From the NCBI GenBank assembly GCA_022113835.1, contig JAILWY010000009.1, positions 15,972,001 through 16,036,000 of the forward strand: a DNA stretch of 64,000 bases, in the 5' to 3' direction. Below the pieces are notes generated by a model. It did no database searches and had not been told where the DNA came from. It worked only from the letters and a program-made list of their open reading frames with translations. This DNA is from Atopsyche davidsoni (taxonomy: Eukaryota > Arthropoda > Insecta > Trichoptera > Hydrobiosidae). Made by a program: the position numbers and the translations under genes. This document shows, piece by piece, positions 36,601 through 46,600 of the stretch (the stretch's first letter is position 1; each line of letters opens with the position of its first letter).

Positions 36601-39600
36601 TCGAGACATGACCATACCCACCAGCAAATAATGTATTTAAAGCAGCAGACCTGCTCGTGATATTTAAGCATTTCTTGTACACCGCACAGTGGACGCACCG
36701 ACAAATTTGAGAACGAAGCGATTTGGTAAAAAATTAGATTTAATGAAATAATATAATTTTTAATTGCGTTCAATATTGTTGTCATATGTTTTAAGTGTTG
36801 TTTTTTTCGATGCTGTTTATTGGTCGTAATAGAAAGTTGCGTAATAATGCGTTATCAATTTATAAACGGAATCTTAAATAAAGTCGTTATTCAAATTATC
36901 GCTCAGTTAGAGGAACACGGTGGTCGAAAGAACGAAACCCTAGAAGGAAGTATTCAAGTTCCATGTGTCTTAATCTATATTTGTCACATTTTCGCGAGTA
37001 AATCGTTTACAACTAAGCATATTGTTAATTATTCGTTGCGTAATATACCGAGAACAGGCGTCTTGTAATAAATTATTTAATTGACTACATTTAAGATCCA
37101 GCTTTTTCCTGCGGTCGACGGCGAGTGCTGCATTGGGTGTGAATTGGTTCCAGTGAGATCTCGATGCAACCGGGAAGCAATTACTTCTTCGGCCGCGACC
37201 AGGGAGGCGAAAGCTCGCACTTTTACCCACTACAACTTTTATTGTGAAATTCAAATATAATTATAATTTTACTTTTAAAAAAACCCTTTAAAAACTAACA
37301 GTATTTACTTACTATCGTTCATACATACTCAAATTGCTATGTATAATATATATAATTTGGAAAATGCGCTCTAAAATTCAACAAAGCGTCATTTCAAGAC
37401 ATGAATAGAAACACATAGTAGAACTGAGAATTTTTAGGTGATATGTTATAAATTAATTTGATACATTCATACATATACTTGTGACTGTCAGTGTATTGTG
37501 TTTCGTTTATTTTATCGAGCTTCTATATATATATATAATATACGATATACAACGAGAATAGCATGACGATGAATATTAAGATCTACTCGGTTTTCTTGTT
37601 AATATTTATTACTCAGGCGGATTAAAAATAATATTCCCAGTGGTCGGTTTGTTCGGCGACCGACACAACACAATTTGGCAGTTTTTAGTACAAAATTTCA
37701 CTCTACTAAATTAGAATTTTTATATTTTAAATAGCGCAAGGTTGCACTTGTAAAAACATAAATATTATCATAATATCGAAAAGGACCGAGTACCCGTGCG
37801 AGCGCACAATGCCAGGTGCGTTGGCGCTGGGAAAGGATAATAAATATTGAGAAATAGGTTTCTCAAAACGGAAAGTCAGTCCCGAGCGAGACGTGAATGT
37901 TTACAGCGAAGGTCGCTCGGCTGGCTGCAAGATATTATTATCTTTAATAACCAAAACAACGCAGATTACTCAATCATTGCGAAATGGTTATTAAATCCGA
38001 GCGTTCCGACCATCGGCCCGAAAGACCTCAAGGTCATTAACTCGACTGAGACGTAAATATTGTGAACTATAAATAAATAGCCCGAAACAGTCGGTGGGGA
38101 GCGCGGCCGAAACATAATAAATAAAAATACACCTGAAGAGCCGTGACGTCACGCCACGGAGGAGGACCGCTCCCGGAGGTGCAACATGCTAGCTAAAGTA
38201 ACGTAATGTTCCCTAGGCTTCCAGGAAAAGAAAACATTCGCTAAAAACATGTTACATTAATTTAATCACTTGGAAATACGACGAATGTGACATTGTCGAA
38301 CGTGAATCCTGTCGCATGGTTATCGAGCGACTTCACTCGGATTGCCAGTTTCGGGAGACGATCTTTATTGAACGAATCGATTAGACCGAAGAGTAACGGA
38401 CGACATTTAACATGTATTTATAAAACCACAATAACAGAGTGTTCTTTTGCGGTTGTTTTATCAGCACAATAACTCCTCTTTTATTATATAATATGTTTTA
38501 CAATCAAATCTACGCGTATTTCAAAGTATCGGAATTAGGAAGTAAGGGAACTCTACGCTGTCGACGCATTTGCAGTCATAGCTATTGATATTTCAAAAAT
38601 GGCAAATAATAATTTAAAACTTATTTTAAAATCTTACATGTTTGCATTATAAATTAATAATACCAAAATCTTGCTTAGCAAAGTAAAAGTAGCAATCTAA
38701 AAAAAAAAAACAAGTTTTACGAAGAAAGCTTTCGTTTTTGTTTGTTTTCGGCGCTACGAGTTGTAATTTGAAATTAGCAGGATTTCATAGATACTGGGTA
38801 CACACGATAAAGGCCGCCAACGAGCCGACCGAAAATGACGCAACGAGCACCTCCTCGGAGACTCCGTCCATGATGTCACACGGATGCCGCGTGCATTGTC
38901 CAAACGAGCTCTATATTTGAGCACGGCTCGCCGAGTCGATGATTAGTGGTACGTCATGGCGCGCGCGTAACGGCAAAAACCACGAGACACAACTAAAGAT
39001 GGGCACCGACTTGAACAAGAATGGAGGGCGAGATGAATCGATGTAGCAGTAAACGTCGGACTAGTCCAGGCCCGGGGTCACTAACATCCGAGTGCCGGTT
39101 CGAGCTTTCCTCGAGCCGAAATTCGCCTCTGCCTTGAGTACAGCACAATGCGGATTTTAAGAATCAATTCAAAGCTGCGTGTTACAGTCGTGTGGCGTTT
39201 TTGGAACCTTTTCCCAAATCATCTAAAAAGTCGCTAAAAATGATAGCTAATACTTTGCTAATTCCTTTACTCTGTGCATATTTGTTCAAATCTATAAATA
39301 AGATGACGTTCTCAAAGAACGAGAAGCCTCGGCCCGGTATGTAGAAGACGAGTGTTGAAGAAATATAAAGTTTACTTAATAAAAAATGAACTAATCATTA
39401 CAAAGACCACCGAGTTGAAAGGCCGCATAGTCATTCCGCAGTTTTCTTTTGAAAGTCTTGGCCGGGAGCCGCGATATGGCTTTTTTTGTCTTGTACTTAA
39501 AAAAGCGAAATCAAAATCGACACCAATCCAAATTCATATATTTATTATTCACTGTTTGAACTATAACCGTTTTATTCACCTTGAGTATTTGAAGCAGATT

Positions 39601-41452
39601 CTAGAAGGGTGAATTAATGACGCCATTCAACCTTACTTTACATAGAATACTAACTCGCTTGCTTTGCTCTGTAGGTGTCGATCTGAATATAGAATTTCTA
39701 GAATATATTTTGACAAAATATTCAGACTTAAAAATATTGAAAGCCAGGTTGGATTTTTTTCTCAGATTTGCCCAAGTTTGGCTGTGCGGCACGACGGACA
39801 GTACTGACCTTGATGTAGTTGCCTTCCTTGCCACTCTTGGCTATGATGTCCCAGTTTATAGTGTTGACGTAGCACATCATGTAGTTCTTCTCTATTCGGA
39901 CCGATCCTCGTGATATATCCGTCAGCGAATGCAGGCCGATTTCCTGGGAACAAAAAAAATTGTTAGACATGCCCAAATATAAAATACTTTTCGAAATTAG
40001 AGGCGACTTTTGGATACATGTATCATTTTCTATAAAGTATTTAAAGATCTTCACTCACATCCACAGTGCAATCTCAGTGATTCTAATAGTACTTTGATGA
40101 TATTTTGTCATGCTAGTTCCATAAAATATTTTAGTGATTTTTCCACGTGTTTAATTTGATTGGTGATCGGTTTCGCCAACGTGAATTCCACTGAGTACTC
40201 TCTGTCAAAAATATTGAATACTTAAAATTAAACATGTGGAAAAATCACAAAAGTATTTTATTTAAAATACCCAAATAATATGAACGATGGGTATGAAATA
40301 TCCATTTGCCGACCGCAGACGAAAAATAGACAGCTGAACAACCGATAGGGAACCAAAACCAATTACATGCAAGTGCTGCTATGTTTGGTTTATTACTTAT
40401 ATGGCCATTATTTGCCTTGTTGTAGCAGTGACATACAATTTGTTAAAAAAAAGCATGCACCTTTGTAAATTTGTGATAACTTTATAAAATAAACATTGCA
40501 CAAGAAAAAATATACTGTTAGACATCGTGGAAGATTATCTAACAAATTCAAAAATTAAACGTGTTATTTTTTTACATTTACTCGATGGTGTAGACTTGTG
40601 TCAGAAATATTTTCAATTTAAAAAATGTGTGGAATAATCTAGAAAACTAAAGAAAAAAACAACACATCTTATAAAGCGTGACCTCGTGGTCCCATAAATC
40701 GAGTCTGCAAGCCCGTAGATGGCTATTTCTCGCAGTCCTGCCGTGTTCTCGCATCGCTGTATTTTTAGATTGTAGGCATGTGCGTAATGGAACAGACGTT
40801 TATCTGTGGCAATCGATAATTTCAAACGTTGGAGAAATTCAACAGTCAAAATAATAATCGCGACGACTTAAACGTTATGAATTGAACGTTCTAAATATTC
40901 ATAAGATAATTGTGAATAAATAATGTACTGTTTATAATAAAAAAAAAATTTTATAATTAATTAAAATTTTATATTAGCGAACCATATGATATGAATGTAT
41001 ATTCAAGCAGAGTGAGCATATACACGGAATGAAGTCTCTAAAGTCTGCGGTGGAAAGCGCACGAAGCCGAGTATCTGACGGTCGACAGCAAATAGAAGAC
41101 TAAAAAGATGTCGACCTGCTACTCTTGCCGACCTCTGTAAGAATTATAAAGGATGAAAGTCTCACCTGCATGTGCATCATCTCGTAAAGTATAAAAGCGT
41201 AATTGTTGAAGAGCTTGTGGCCGCGGATGACGGCCAGGTTGGGGAAGAGGTTGGAGAGGGTGGTGAGGCCGTTGACTCGGTACATCATGAGGTAGCCGGT
41301 GATCTCGCGCAACTCGGGGAAGCTCAGGTTGGCGTAGGCCGTCTCGTTGTAATGGTCGAACAGCAGGATCTGGAGGAAGCCCTCCACCACCCGGCAGCCC
41401 TGCAGCTTCTGGAACATCCGCGGGCTGTTTCGGATGTCCATACTTATGCACA
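14709..41452 (-). CDS. InR: insulin receptor, missing only its 5' end
   Basis: Twenty-two exons join in phase to 1413 residues plus stop: 41166-41452, 39809-39943, 23907-24057, 23149-23327, 22351-22497, 21752-21908, 21228-21384, 20776-20987, 20410-20590, 20162-20331, 19897-20067, 19626-19792, 19340-19496, 18996-19196, 18396-18709, 17905-18159, 17734-17819, 17152-17365, 16630-16848, 16462-16542, 15950-16196 and 14709-15061. The order is L1, Cys-rich, L2, fibronectin III repeats with an RRRR processing site, one membrane helix, an NPEY juxtamembrane motif, tyrosine kinase and a short tail. It is the plasma-membrane receptor for insulin-like peptides feeding the PI3K/Akt/FOXO and TOR pathways. 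The first exon here starts in phase with two bases of a Val codon, so a signal-peptide exon lies further upstream and was not identified. The 22-exon structure and full catalytic motif set argue against a pseudogene. Confidence 0.96.
15062..23906 (-). other. short introns of the 3' half of InR
   Basis: Introns longer than 300 bases here are 15062-15949, 16849-17151, 17366-17733, 21385-21751, 21909-22350, 22498-23148 and 23328-23906. All are AT-rich with standard GT-AG ends. I see no coding sequence, RNA gene or clear mobile element in them. A short palindromic GC-rich patch (AGTTTGG...CCAAACT, 15255-15314) lies in the last intron. Confidence 0.6.
18396..20987 (-). CDS. InR: InR exons for fibronectin III region and processing site
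   Basis: Exons 20776-20987 to 18396-18709 (eight exons) encode the end of L2 ([15 protein letters not shown]) and the three fibronectin III repeats. Beta-strand markers include [28 protein letters not shown] with [20 protein letters not shown], and [20 protein letters not shown]. The insert domain carries a Cys cluster (GKCQCDSNG) and the basic site [10 protein letters not shown] at about residue 718, where furin-type cleavage would separate alpha and beta chains. Several NxT/NxS sites (NVTL, NVTV, NQTS, NVTH) fit an extracellular location. Confidence 0.94.
21228..24057 (-). CDS. InR: InR exons for the Cys-rich and L2 domains
   Basis: Exons 23907-24057, 23149-23327 and 22351-22497 are dense in cysteine: [46 protein letters not shown], then CISETEC and [11 protein letters not shown]. 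This is the furin-like Cys-rich region between L1 and L2. Exons 21752-21908 and 21228-21384 finish it ([12 protein letters not shown]) and begin L2 with [37 protein letters not shown] and LKSLRRIHG. Insulin binding in the family uses L1, part of this Cys-rich region and the alpha-chain C-terminal segment. Confidence 0.94.
25137..25223. repeat. 11-bp GC-rich minisatellite
   Basis: Six copies of an 11-base unit (GCCGCCCCTGA, with C/T variation at the second base) run from 25137 to 25202. Two degenerate copies follow. The tract is strongly asymmetric in C on the + strand and lies in the large InR intron. Confidence 0.9.
26211..26280. repeat. 10-bp minisatellite, seven perfect copies
   Basis: Seven identical copies of GCACCGCGCA occur without interruption. 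The perfect identity suggests recent expansion or length polymorphism. The tract creates repetitive ORFs on both strands, which should not be taken as genes. Confidence 0.95.
26416..26475 (-). repeat. tRNA-like SINE head
   Basis: On the minus strand the segment ends in a consensus B-box, GTGGGTTCGAATCGCAC, preceded by ATACGTATCCGGCGAGAT. No complete cloverleaf is seen. It is probably part of a tRNA-derived SINE. Confidence 0.45.
26562..26586 (+). other. G-quadruplex-forming tract
   Basis: Runs of G on the + strand (GGGG, then GGGGGG, then eleven G after single-base breaks) satisfy the four-run rule for an intramolecular quadruplex. It is intronic, on the non-template strand relative to nothing transcribed on +. 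For InR it lies in the template strand. Confidence 0.6.
27627..27661 (+). repeat. 35-base A tract after a non-AT-rich block
   Basis: Thirty-five consecutive A residues follow a more balanced block (about 27515-27626). The abrupt tract resembles the tail of a retroposed RNA, and could equally be an expanded simple repeat. I could not identify a parent element or flanking target duplications. Confidence 0.5.
28480..28503. repeat. GC hairpin
   Basis: CGGGGGCGG and CCGCCCCCG are perfect 9-base arms around a six-base loop, within a GC islet in the large InR intron. A perfectly paired GC stem in AT-rich DNA is noticeable; no function is claimed. Confidence 0.7.
29097..29128 (+). other. strong G-quadruplex tract
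   Basis: Five G runs of 3-6 bases are separated by one or two bases (GGGG-T-GGG-C-GGGGGG-C-GGGGG-CC-GGGGGG). This is one of the strongest quadruplex signatures in the window. It lies on the strand opposite to the InR sense strand. Confidence 0.7.
29478..29560 (+). repeat. tRNA-derived SINE-like element
   Basis: An A-box-like TGATTGGTAATGCA is followed about 40 bases later by the B-box GGGTTTAAATCCCAC. The T stem pairs (GTGGG with CCCAC). Spacing fits a tRNA head, but the acceptor and anticodon stems are poor. A SINE head is more likely than a tRNA gene. Confidence 0.5.
29625..29690 (-). repeat. tRNA-like SINE head
   Basis: The minus strand carries GGTCTTGTGGTTACAGTTGC as an A-box-like region and a B-box-like AATTCGAATCCAGG. 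It lies about 65 bases from the preceding SINE-like element in the opposite orientation. Confidence 0.45.
30583..30645 (-). repeat. tRNA-derived SINE-like element
   Basis: The minus strand reads CCGGTTAGAGCACCTGG (A-box and D-arm-like), then a GCCGCGATAGCCGCG arm, then GCTGGTTCGAATTCC (B-box and T-arm). It is the best tRNA resemblance in the window, but the anticodon loop lacks the invariant T33 and no acceptor stem pairs. It is best read as a decayed tRNA or SINE head. Confidence 0.55.
31388..31514. repeat. foldback element with inner perfect palindrome
   Basis: The outer arms are GATTTTTCCATTTTTTATTT...TATAGGTGACCGG and the reverse-complementary CCGGTCACCTATAACATAAAAAATGTGGAAAAATC. Inside, 31427-31459 is a second hairpin with perfect 16-base arms and a single central base. 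The outer arm words match the foldback family seen at 3432, 40122 and 48312. Confidence 0.75.
33571..33721. mobile_element. MITE-like element with 42-bp inverted termini
   Basis: Left terminus 33571-33612 (CTACACACGTAG.AACAAAT...CCAACTTGCAG) and right terminus 33680-33721 are inverted repeats matching at roughly 36 of 42 positions. The non-coding core is 67 bases. A diverged partial copy of the right terminus recurs at 57716-57752. The size and lack of coding potential fit a MITE; the superfamily is not determined. Confidence 0.75.
33955..34025 (+). repeat. tRNA-like SINE head
   Basis: CGTGGTTCTGTGAT (A-box-like) is followed about 40 bases later by CGGGTTCAAATCCGAG, a good B-box with a pairing T stem. 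The intervening arm does not form a regular anticodon loop. Confidence 0.45.
38144..38151. promoter_or_regulatory. perfect CRE-type palindrome
   Basis: TGACGTCA lies in a GC-rich islet within the large InR intron. The site matches the full CREB/ATF consensus. Two other copies lie at 42916 and 58146. Function is not shown. Confidence 0.35.
39809..41452 (-). CDS. InR: InR exons for the L1 ligand-binding domain
   Basis: Exons 41166-41452 and 39809-39943 encode residues 1-141 of the partial protein. [13 protein letters not shown] opens L1, followed by the leucine-rich turns [27 protein letters not shown] and [17 protein letters not shown]. The second exon has [12 protein letters not shown] and ends GNYIK. 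The CxxMDIRN start and the RGSVRIEKN segment are typical of insulin and IGF receptors. The upstream boundary is phase 1 (one base from the missing exon). Confidence 0.94.
40122..40260. repeat. foldback element copy
   Basis: Arms of about 34 bases (TAAAATATTTTAGTGATTTTTCCACGTGTTTAAT and its near complement at 40227-40260) enclose a TGGTGATCGGTTTCGCCAAC segment and a block, AATTCCACTGAGTACTCTCTGTCAAAAATATTGAAT at 40183-40219, repeated at 48487-48523. It lies about 180 bases upstream of the second InR exon in the sense direction. Confidence 0.75.
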
Positions 41453-42766
41453 CTGCGAAAGAGAAAACAATGGCAACTATAGAATCGTTTCACAAAATAT
41501 TAAATTTAAAAAAATCGGAGGTCTTTGCAGGCGATAAAAGTAAAATTGTTTTTAAAGATATAGCTAAAAATAATAGAAATGCAGAGTCAAAATTCTTGTT
41601 ACAACTGTTGATTTTTAATGTAAGTAAAGTAAAATCTTTCGTAAAATTCAGGAATAAATATTTTTCCTTTATTAAATTCATATGGTATTTGAATTTAAAC
41701 AATTGTCGTATGTACAATTTAGTATAGACATAACAAGTAGTTTTTATTATTTGTCCTATGATAATAATTCCATGGACACCATCACTCTTAAACATTGATC
41801 ACACAAAATAACTGATTTTCAAACATAATAATATTTATCAATTGATAGTAAGATTGAGATGAAGACGCATACTAAAATAATGGGCGAGAGGTTATTATTT
41901 TTATAAAAACATTTACGCAGAAAATCGATAATATCTGTTAAACGTAGAGTAATTTAAGGTTTCGCTATATCTGGAACACGATTTTATTTTTTTGAATGAG
42001 TTTTTAATAAAAATATGAGAGATTTCTACACTTCTGAAACCTTTATTTGAAATTTGAAGGACCAAAGAGGTTTTCATTTAATATAAATTTGAAGTAAAAC
42101 GATCGAATGCAAATGATACAAAACGATATGCGGTGGATTTCGGGCAAATTTATAAGTTTATATAAAAGATGAATGGTAAAATAGGGTGTAAACGCAAACG
42201 GAGGCCATACGGTAAAAAGTCAAGTGGAACAAGAAAGCAGACTTTATGGTTACGATTTGATTTACCATTTTGGGACGAAAAAAAAGGTTTTCATAATATA
42301 GAGAAAATTTGAAAATAAAATATACGACGCCGATAAAAACGTAGTGGGTATACTTTTATTCTACGTAGTAATAAAAGTTGATTGTATGAGAATATATCCT
42401 TGCAAACTGTATTATTTTCATCGGTAGATTCGCGCTGCTCCATTTTGTTCTATAAAATAACATTAAACCTACATGAACGATTGCGTTTTTAGCAAGAATT
42501 ATTCAAGTAAACGTTGTTTCCAATTAATAAAGTAATAATTACAATAAACATAAGGAATAATTATATCACTAGCATTGTCGAATAATATTATCAGTAAAAA
42601 ATTAATCCGTGCATTTATATTATTATTTTAAGCAAGTATACGGCATGTGAGTAGTAGCACAAGTTTGATTTCATGTTTTCGTAAAAATCTTAAAATATTC
42701 TCGATAATTTTTACTCAAAATACTGCAGCACGTGGCAGGCGAGGAGACTGAATTGAGTTCAGACGA

Positions 42767-42818
42767 GGAGACTTCTAGTTGAGCTCAAATGTTATTATGA
42801 GCTCAACTAGACGTCTCC
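42767..42818. repeat. 21-base-arm hairpin
   Basis: GGAGACTTCTAGTTGAGCTCA (42767-42787) pairs with 42798-42818 with one mismatch, around a ten-base AT loop. A partial direct copy of the left arm (GAGGAGACTGAATTGAGTTC) lies just before it at 42741-42760. Confidence 0.8.
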
Positions 42819-42915
42819 ACGGGCTTGCAAGTGCAAGTGGCAGAATAGCAGGCTGAAGAGCATATTTGCACTTTTGCATGCAAATTGAATTAGCCTCCGT
42901 TGCAGGCGCCCGGCG

Positions 42916-42923
42916 TGACGTCA
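42916..42923. promoter_or_regulatory. perfect CRE-type palindrome
   Basis: TGACGTCA lies immediately next to the polypyrimidine tract in the first seen InR intron. It matches the CREB/ATF consensus; function is not shown. Confidence 0.35.
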
Positions 42924-42925
42924 GA

Positions 42926-43026
42926 GCCCCCTCCCTCGCCCCTTCCCCCTTCCCCCTTCTCCGCCCCTCCCCCCACCCCTCGCCCCTTCCCCCTTCCCCC
43001 CCTCCCCTCGCCACTTCCCCCTCCCC
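42926..43026. repeat. 101-base polypyrimidine tract
   Basis: This is almost pure C/T on the + strand, with units like CCCCTTCCCCCTT repeated irregularly. Only a handful of purines interrupt it. Such tracts can form triplex (H-DNA) and, on the purine strand, quadruplex. It lies 1.5 kb upstream of the L1 exon on the InR sense strand and produces Gly/Arg-rich spurious ORFs. Confidence 0.85.
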
Positions 43027-43119
43027 GGGCGGCTAGTTCAAGTCGCTCGTAAACGGTCCCCGCCGACGGCATTCCTCAATAAATTTGCTTCGCCATAGGT
43101 CAAAATATGTGTCAGCGAG

Positions 43120-43660
43120 CACCGCGAAAGGAGCCCGCGCGGTGAGAAAATTTGAGCAAGTGGCATTTCGGAAACGGTAGGAGTTGTGCTGGCCGCCTGG
43201 AATTTGCCGACTAATAAAATTTAACGACGCCGGTAACACTGTTTTGTTTGAGCTGACTTGAATATTAGCACATAGTAGATTTAAAAATTAAACAAACGTC
43301 TGCGTATTGTCTTTGAGCGCTCAGCGCGGTGGGAGGCTCGAGCGAGTGGCATTTCGGAAACGGTACTTGTTTGTACAAGAAACTTAACTCGGAATAATGT
43401 CTCAAGAATCCGTCCTGTTTGAATTGCTTTGAGTGTTTAAGCACAGAATTTCCAATATTAATTTAACGGACGGCACAGTAGGGAAATTCGAGCAGATGAA
43501 ATTTCGAAAATGGGAAGAGTTTTGTTAAAGACTTCGCTAAGAATTTATCTCGTGGTAAAATTGGACAACGTCGACTTTATTGCTGTGATAAAAAGGACAG
43601 CGTCGCTCGCAGTCTCGGAGAACAAGTGGCATTTCGGAAACCACGGTTGTGATTCAATCA
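43120..43660. repeat. degenerate tandem array around a TGGCATTTCGGAAAC core
   Basis: The core (A/G)AGTGGCATTTCGGAAACGGTA appears at about 43158, 43344 and 43624, with a diverged copy (AGATGAAATTTCGAAAATGGG) at about 43493. Starts are roughly 186, 150 and 131 bases apart. Between the cores, related AAATTTAACGACGCCGG / TTAATTTAACGGACGGC and CAGCGCGGTGGGAGGCTCG / CAGCGTCGCTCGCAGTCTCGG pieces recur in order. This indicates an old tandem duplication of a unit of about 130-190 bases. Confidence 0.65.
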
Positions 43661-46600
43661 ATATTTATTTGCACCACAACATTAGCTTTATTGTCTTTTT
43701 TACGAATTACTGTTTAGAGGAAATTTCAGCTTGTATTATTACTAAAATATTTAAATACAAATCAAGCGCAAATAAAATATAAGTATTAAAATTTTACGAA
43801 TTGAAAACCGAAATTTTAATTAAAAATTGTTTGATATATTTTGTCGTATATAGATATGTTGACAAATAGAAAAATCTGTTTCCCTGGTTTTAATTTGATG
43901 AACTAATTGCACTGATTACAATTAGGAGCATCATAACTAAATAAAAAAACTCAGATGCTTACAATAATTATTTTAAACCAGGTATTTAAAACAGAAACCT
44001 AGCCCATAAGTAATCAATATTTATATGAAGAAACTTTTAAATATATTATATACCTATTCACTTATTTTTAGATATTTTGCCTTATTTTATAACGAAAATT
44101 TTGGAAATTGAAAATTCTTAACAAAAACTAAATTGTAATTAAAACTCTTTTGTAATTAATTTTCCATGACTGTTCAAGAAAATATCGTCCTGACAGTTGT
44201 CATGTCAATTAAAAAAAAAAACTTATACACGCAACAACTTATGCACACCTGTCTGTTCGCTCCGTCTCAATTAAATTTACCTGTCGTAAAAAATAATGGA
44301 TGCTTATAATCCTCATTTACAACTGAAATATGCGCTAGCGTAGTAAACGTAGTGCGATAGTGCGCACATAGCTCCAAAATAATACTCTGTTCTAGTGTCG
44401 GGCAGGCTCGGGTTATTCGATGATCGACTAAACTCGAAATAGACACAAAAACAATCAAGATGTCTTCATGTATAAAGGCACTTAATATTATTTTTAATAT
44501 TTATTCGATCATAATATAAAGTTTTCATACTATCTATAGATCGATTATTTGGTAGAGACCATCTCTACTCTGAACACACAATATGGTAATAGTTTCCATT
44601 TTCAGACAAGTGTAGGAATTAAATATTAATTTTACTTATTTTTTTTTGTTCAAGACTATCTGCCGATGATTGCCTACGTGTTTTTTTTATAATTTAATTA
44701 ATTTAAATTACATTGTTTTAACGTAATTAGTAGTTAGTTGTGAAACCAAGGATGTGGTAAGATTGTGGTATATTGAAATAGTGTAAATAGACTGTTATGC
44801 AATTCAGTGAAGTAACTCACTATACAGTTTATTCACATTCTACGATTGTCTGCACCCTCGAATTCTCAAATATTCTCTGACACGTCACACCTCGCACCAG
44901 TCAAAGCTGACTTAACCGGTGTTGTAAAACTTGTAATATATAGAACCTTTAAAGAACAACGCATCACCCCTTGACGCTGACTTGACCGTGACTGCAGCGC
45001 GAATCATAAACCGAGACTTGACAGATCGACACTGTTCGGTTTGGGGCGCCGAAGGAGAGCAGTAAAACAACCGTTTCTTGCTGTCCATAAATAAGTAACG
45101 GAGAAACTGTAAATATTACGCGCCTCCCAGCCGGAGCGGGCCCTGAAATATTCAGGCAGCCGCGGGCATCTCACCCTCGGAGAGCAGACTGTGGGACCAG
45201 CTGTGGATGTGAAATTATGATGATTTTGGGGAATCGATCCGTATGTGATGATGGTGTGTTTAATTTTATTTTTCGGTAGATATTTCACCAGGAGTAAAGA
45301 AATGTAAATGGAATAAAAATGGACTTGAAATATCGACCGTAACGCACAAACATCAGGCGTACGATAAAATTTATTTTATGTACTAAAGGTATTTTTGATA
45401 TTTACGGTTTTATTAGAAAATGATACTTTTTATAAACAATAACAAATTATTTTCAAAAAAGTAGTGACATCTTTATGCAATTCCCCAATTGGTTTAACAC
45501 GTGGCGTGCACGCATTACTTATAAATATTTATTTTAGATTAAAAAAAAAACTGTTTTGAGTTGGTAGCTTTAATAATCGGAAATCGCTTTAAGCTATTTG
45601 AAATTTAATTTCGATTTATTTAAATATCCAATATTTAGTCATTAGTATAAGACACGTGTTCCTTTGTGGCGAGTATTTCCGCCGACTACTTGTTATTCAG
45701 AAGCCACGGCTATAAATAAGATATTTGCCAGAGATATCAGTTGTTGGATTGAAAAATTTCAAAACCTTTTTTAAGATTAACAAAGACATTAATTATTCCT
45801 TTGACGAACCTAACGTTATCTTTGTCATTAAATATTCTGGTCGGAATTTAAATACAAAATATCTCTAAATGAGATAAACAATTCGATGAGATTTGCAAAC
45901 AAGAAATATGTTTTCGGAATATGCAATTTGTAATATCTTGACAACTTTAATTGAGCGAATACATGTAATCGAAATATATTAAAAAATATATACATATTAG
46001 GATTTAATATATTTATTCATCAGCATTAAATTAATTAAATAAGCTTATTAAAGTATAATGTTACCGACATAATGCTTGAAGAGCTTTCAAAAGTACATTC
46101 CGAGCTTTCCTAGCATAATTGTAATTATTTTTAAAGTCATTCTTGGTTTGAACAGAAAACTGGCAATATCTTGTGAGATTTTTTTCAATATTAAGAATTA
46201 TAAAAAAATAAACAGTAAGAATTATGTTGGCACCCCATCAAAATAACGAAATCGATTTCGGTTTTAGTATTTACTTCTTATTGGTATGCATATAATTTAT
46301 AATTACCATTTATTATAGATCGAACAATCAACAGGAAGAAAAAACACGTTAATCTGTTTTAAAAAACCATGAACTTATTTTATTTGTAGTATTTTTTTAA
46401 ATTATCATTTGTATTAGCTTTTAAAGCATCACTTTTGTAGCAACATTGCTCGAAGCAGTAAACTTATACGGAGAGAAAGTGGTCAAAGCGACGGAGTGAC
46501 GACATATTATTTGATCGAGAGAACAGTAAAAATATCGAAAGAGACAAGAGCGCCCCGGAAAATTATAACATGCAAAATCGCCGTTAAAAATTCTCTCTGA

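Larger units (their letters stand above)
24058..39808 (-). other. 15.8-kb InR intron 2 of the seen exons
   Basis: The intron joins GNYIK (donor GTCAGT) to DNKLENECP (acceptor ATCTTAG). It alternates AT-rich DNA with GC-rich islets near 25.1, 26.0-26.8, 28.45, 29.1, 30.0-30.35, 31.1, 35.7-35.95 and 38.1-38.2 kb. Contents I can name are minisatellites, tRNA-like SINE heads, a MITE, a foldback element, a 35-base A tract and G-quadruplex tracts. Long ORFs at 26550-27026 and 29961-30443 are compositional and match no family I know. Confidence 0.7.

Noticed and set aside
44267..44458. Minus-strand ORF ending in a GTAAAT donor of the phase needed to join the InR L1 exon
   Set aside because: It has no in-frame ATG after the upstream stop, no clear signal peptide and no resemblance to an InR N-terminus. 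The phase match alone has a one-in-three chance.
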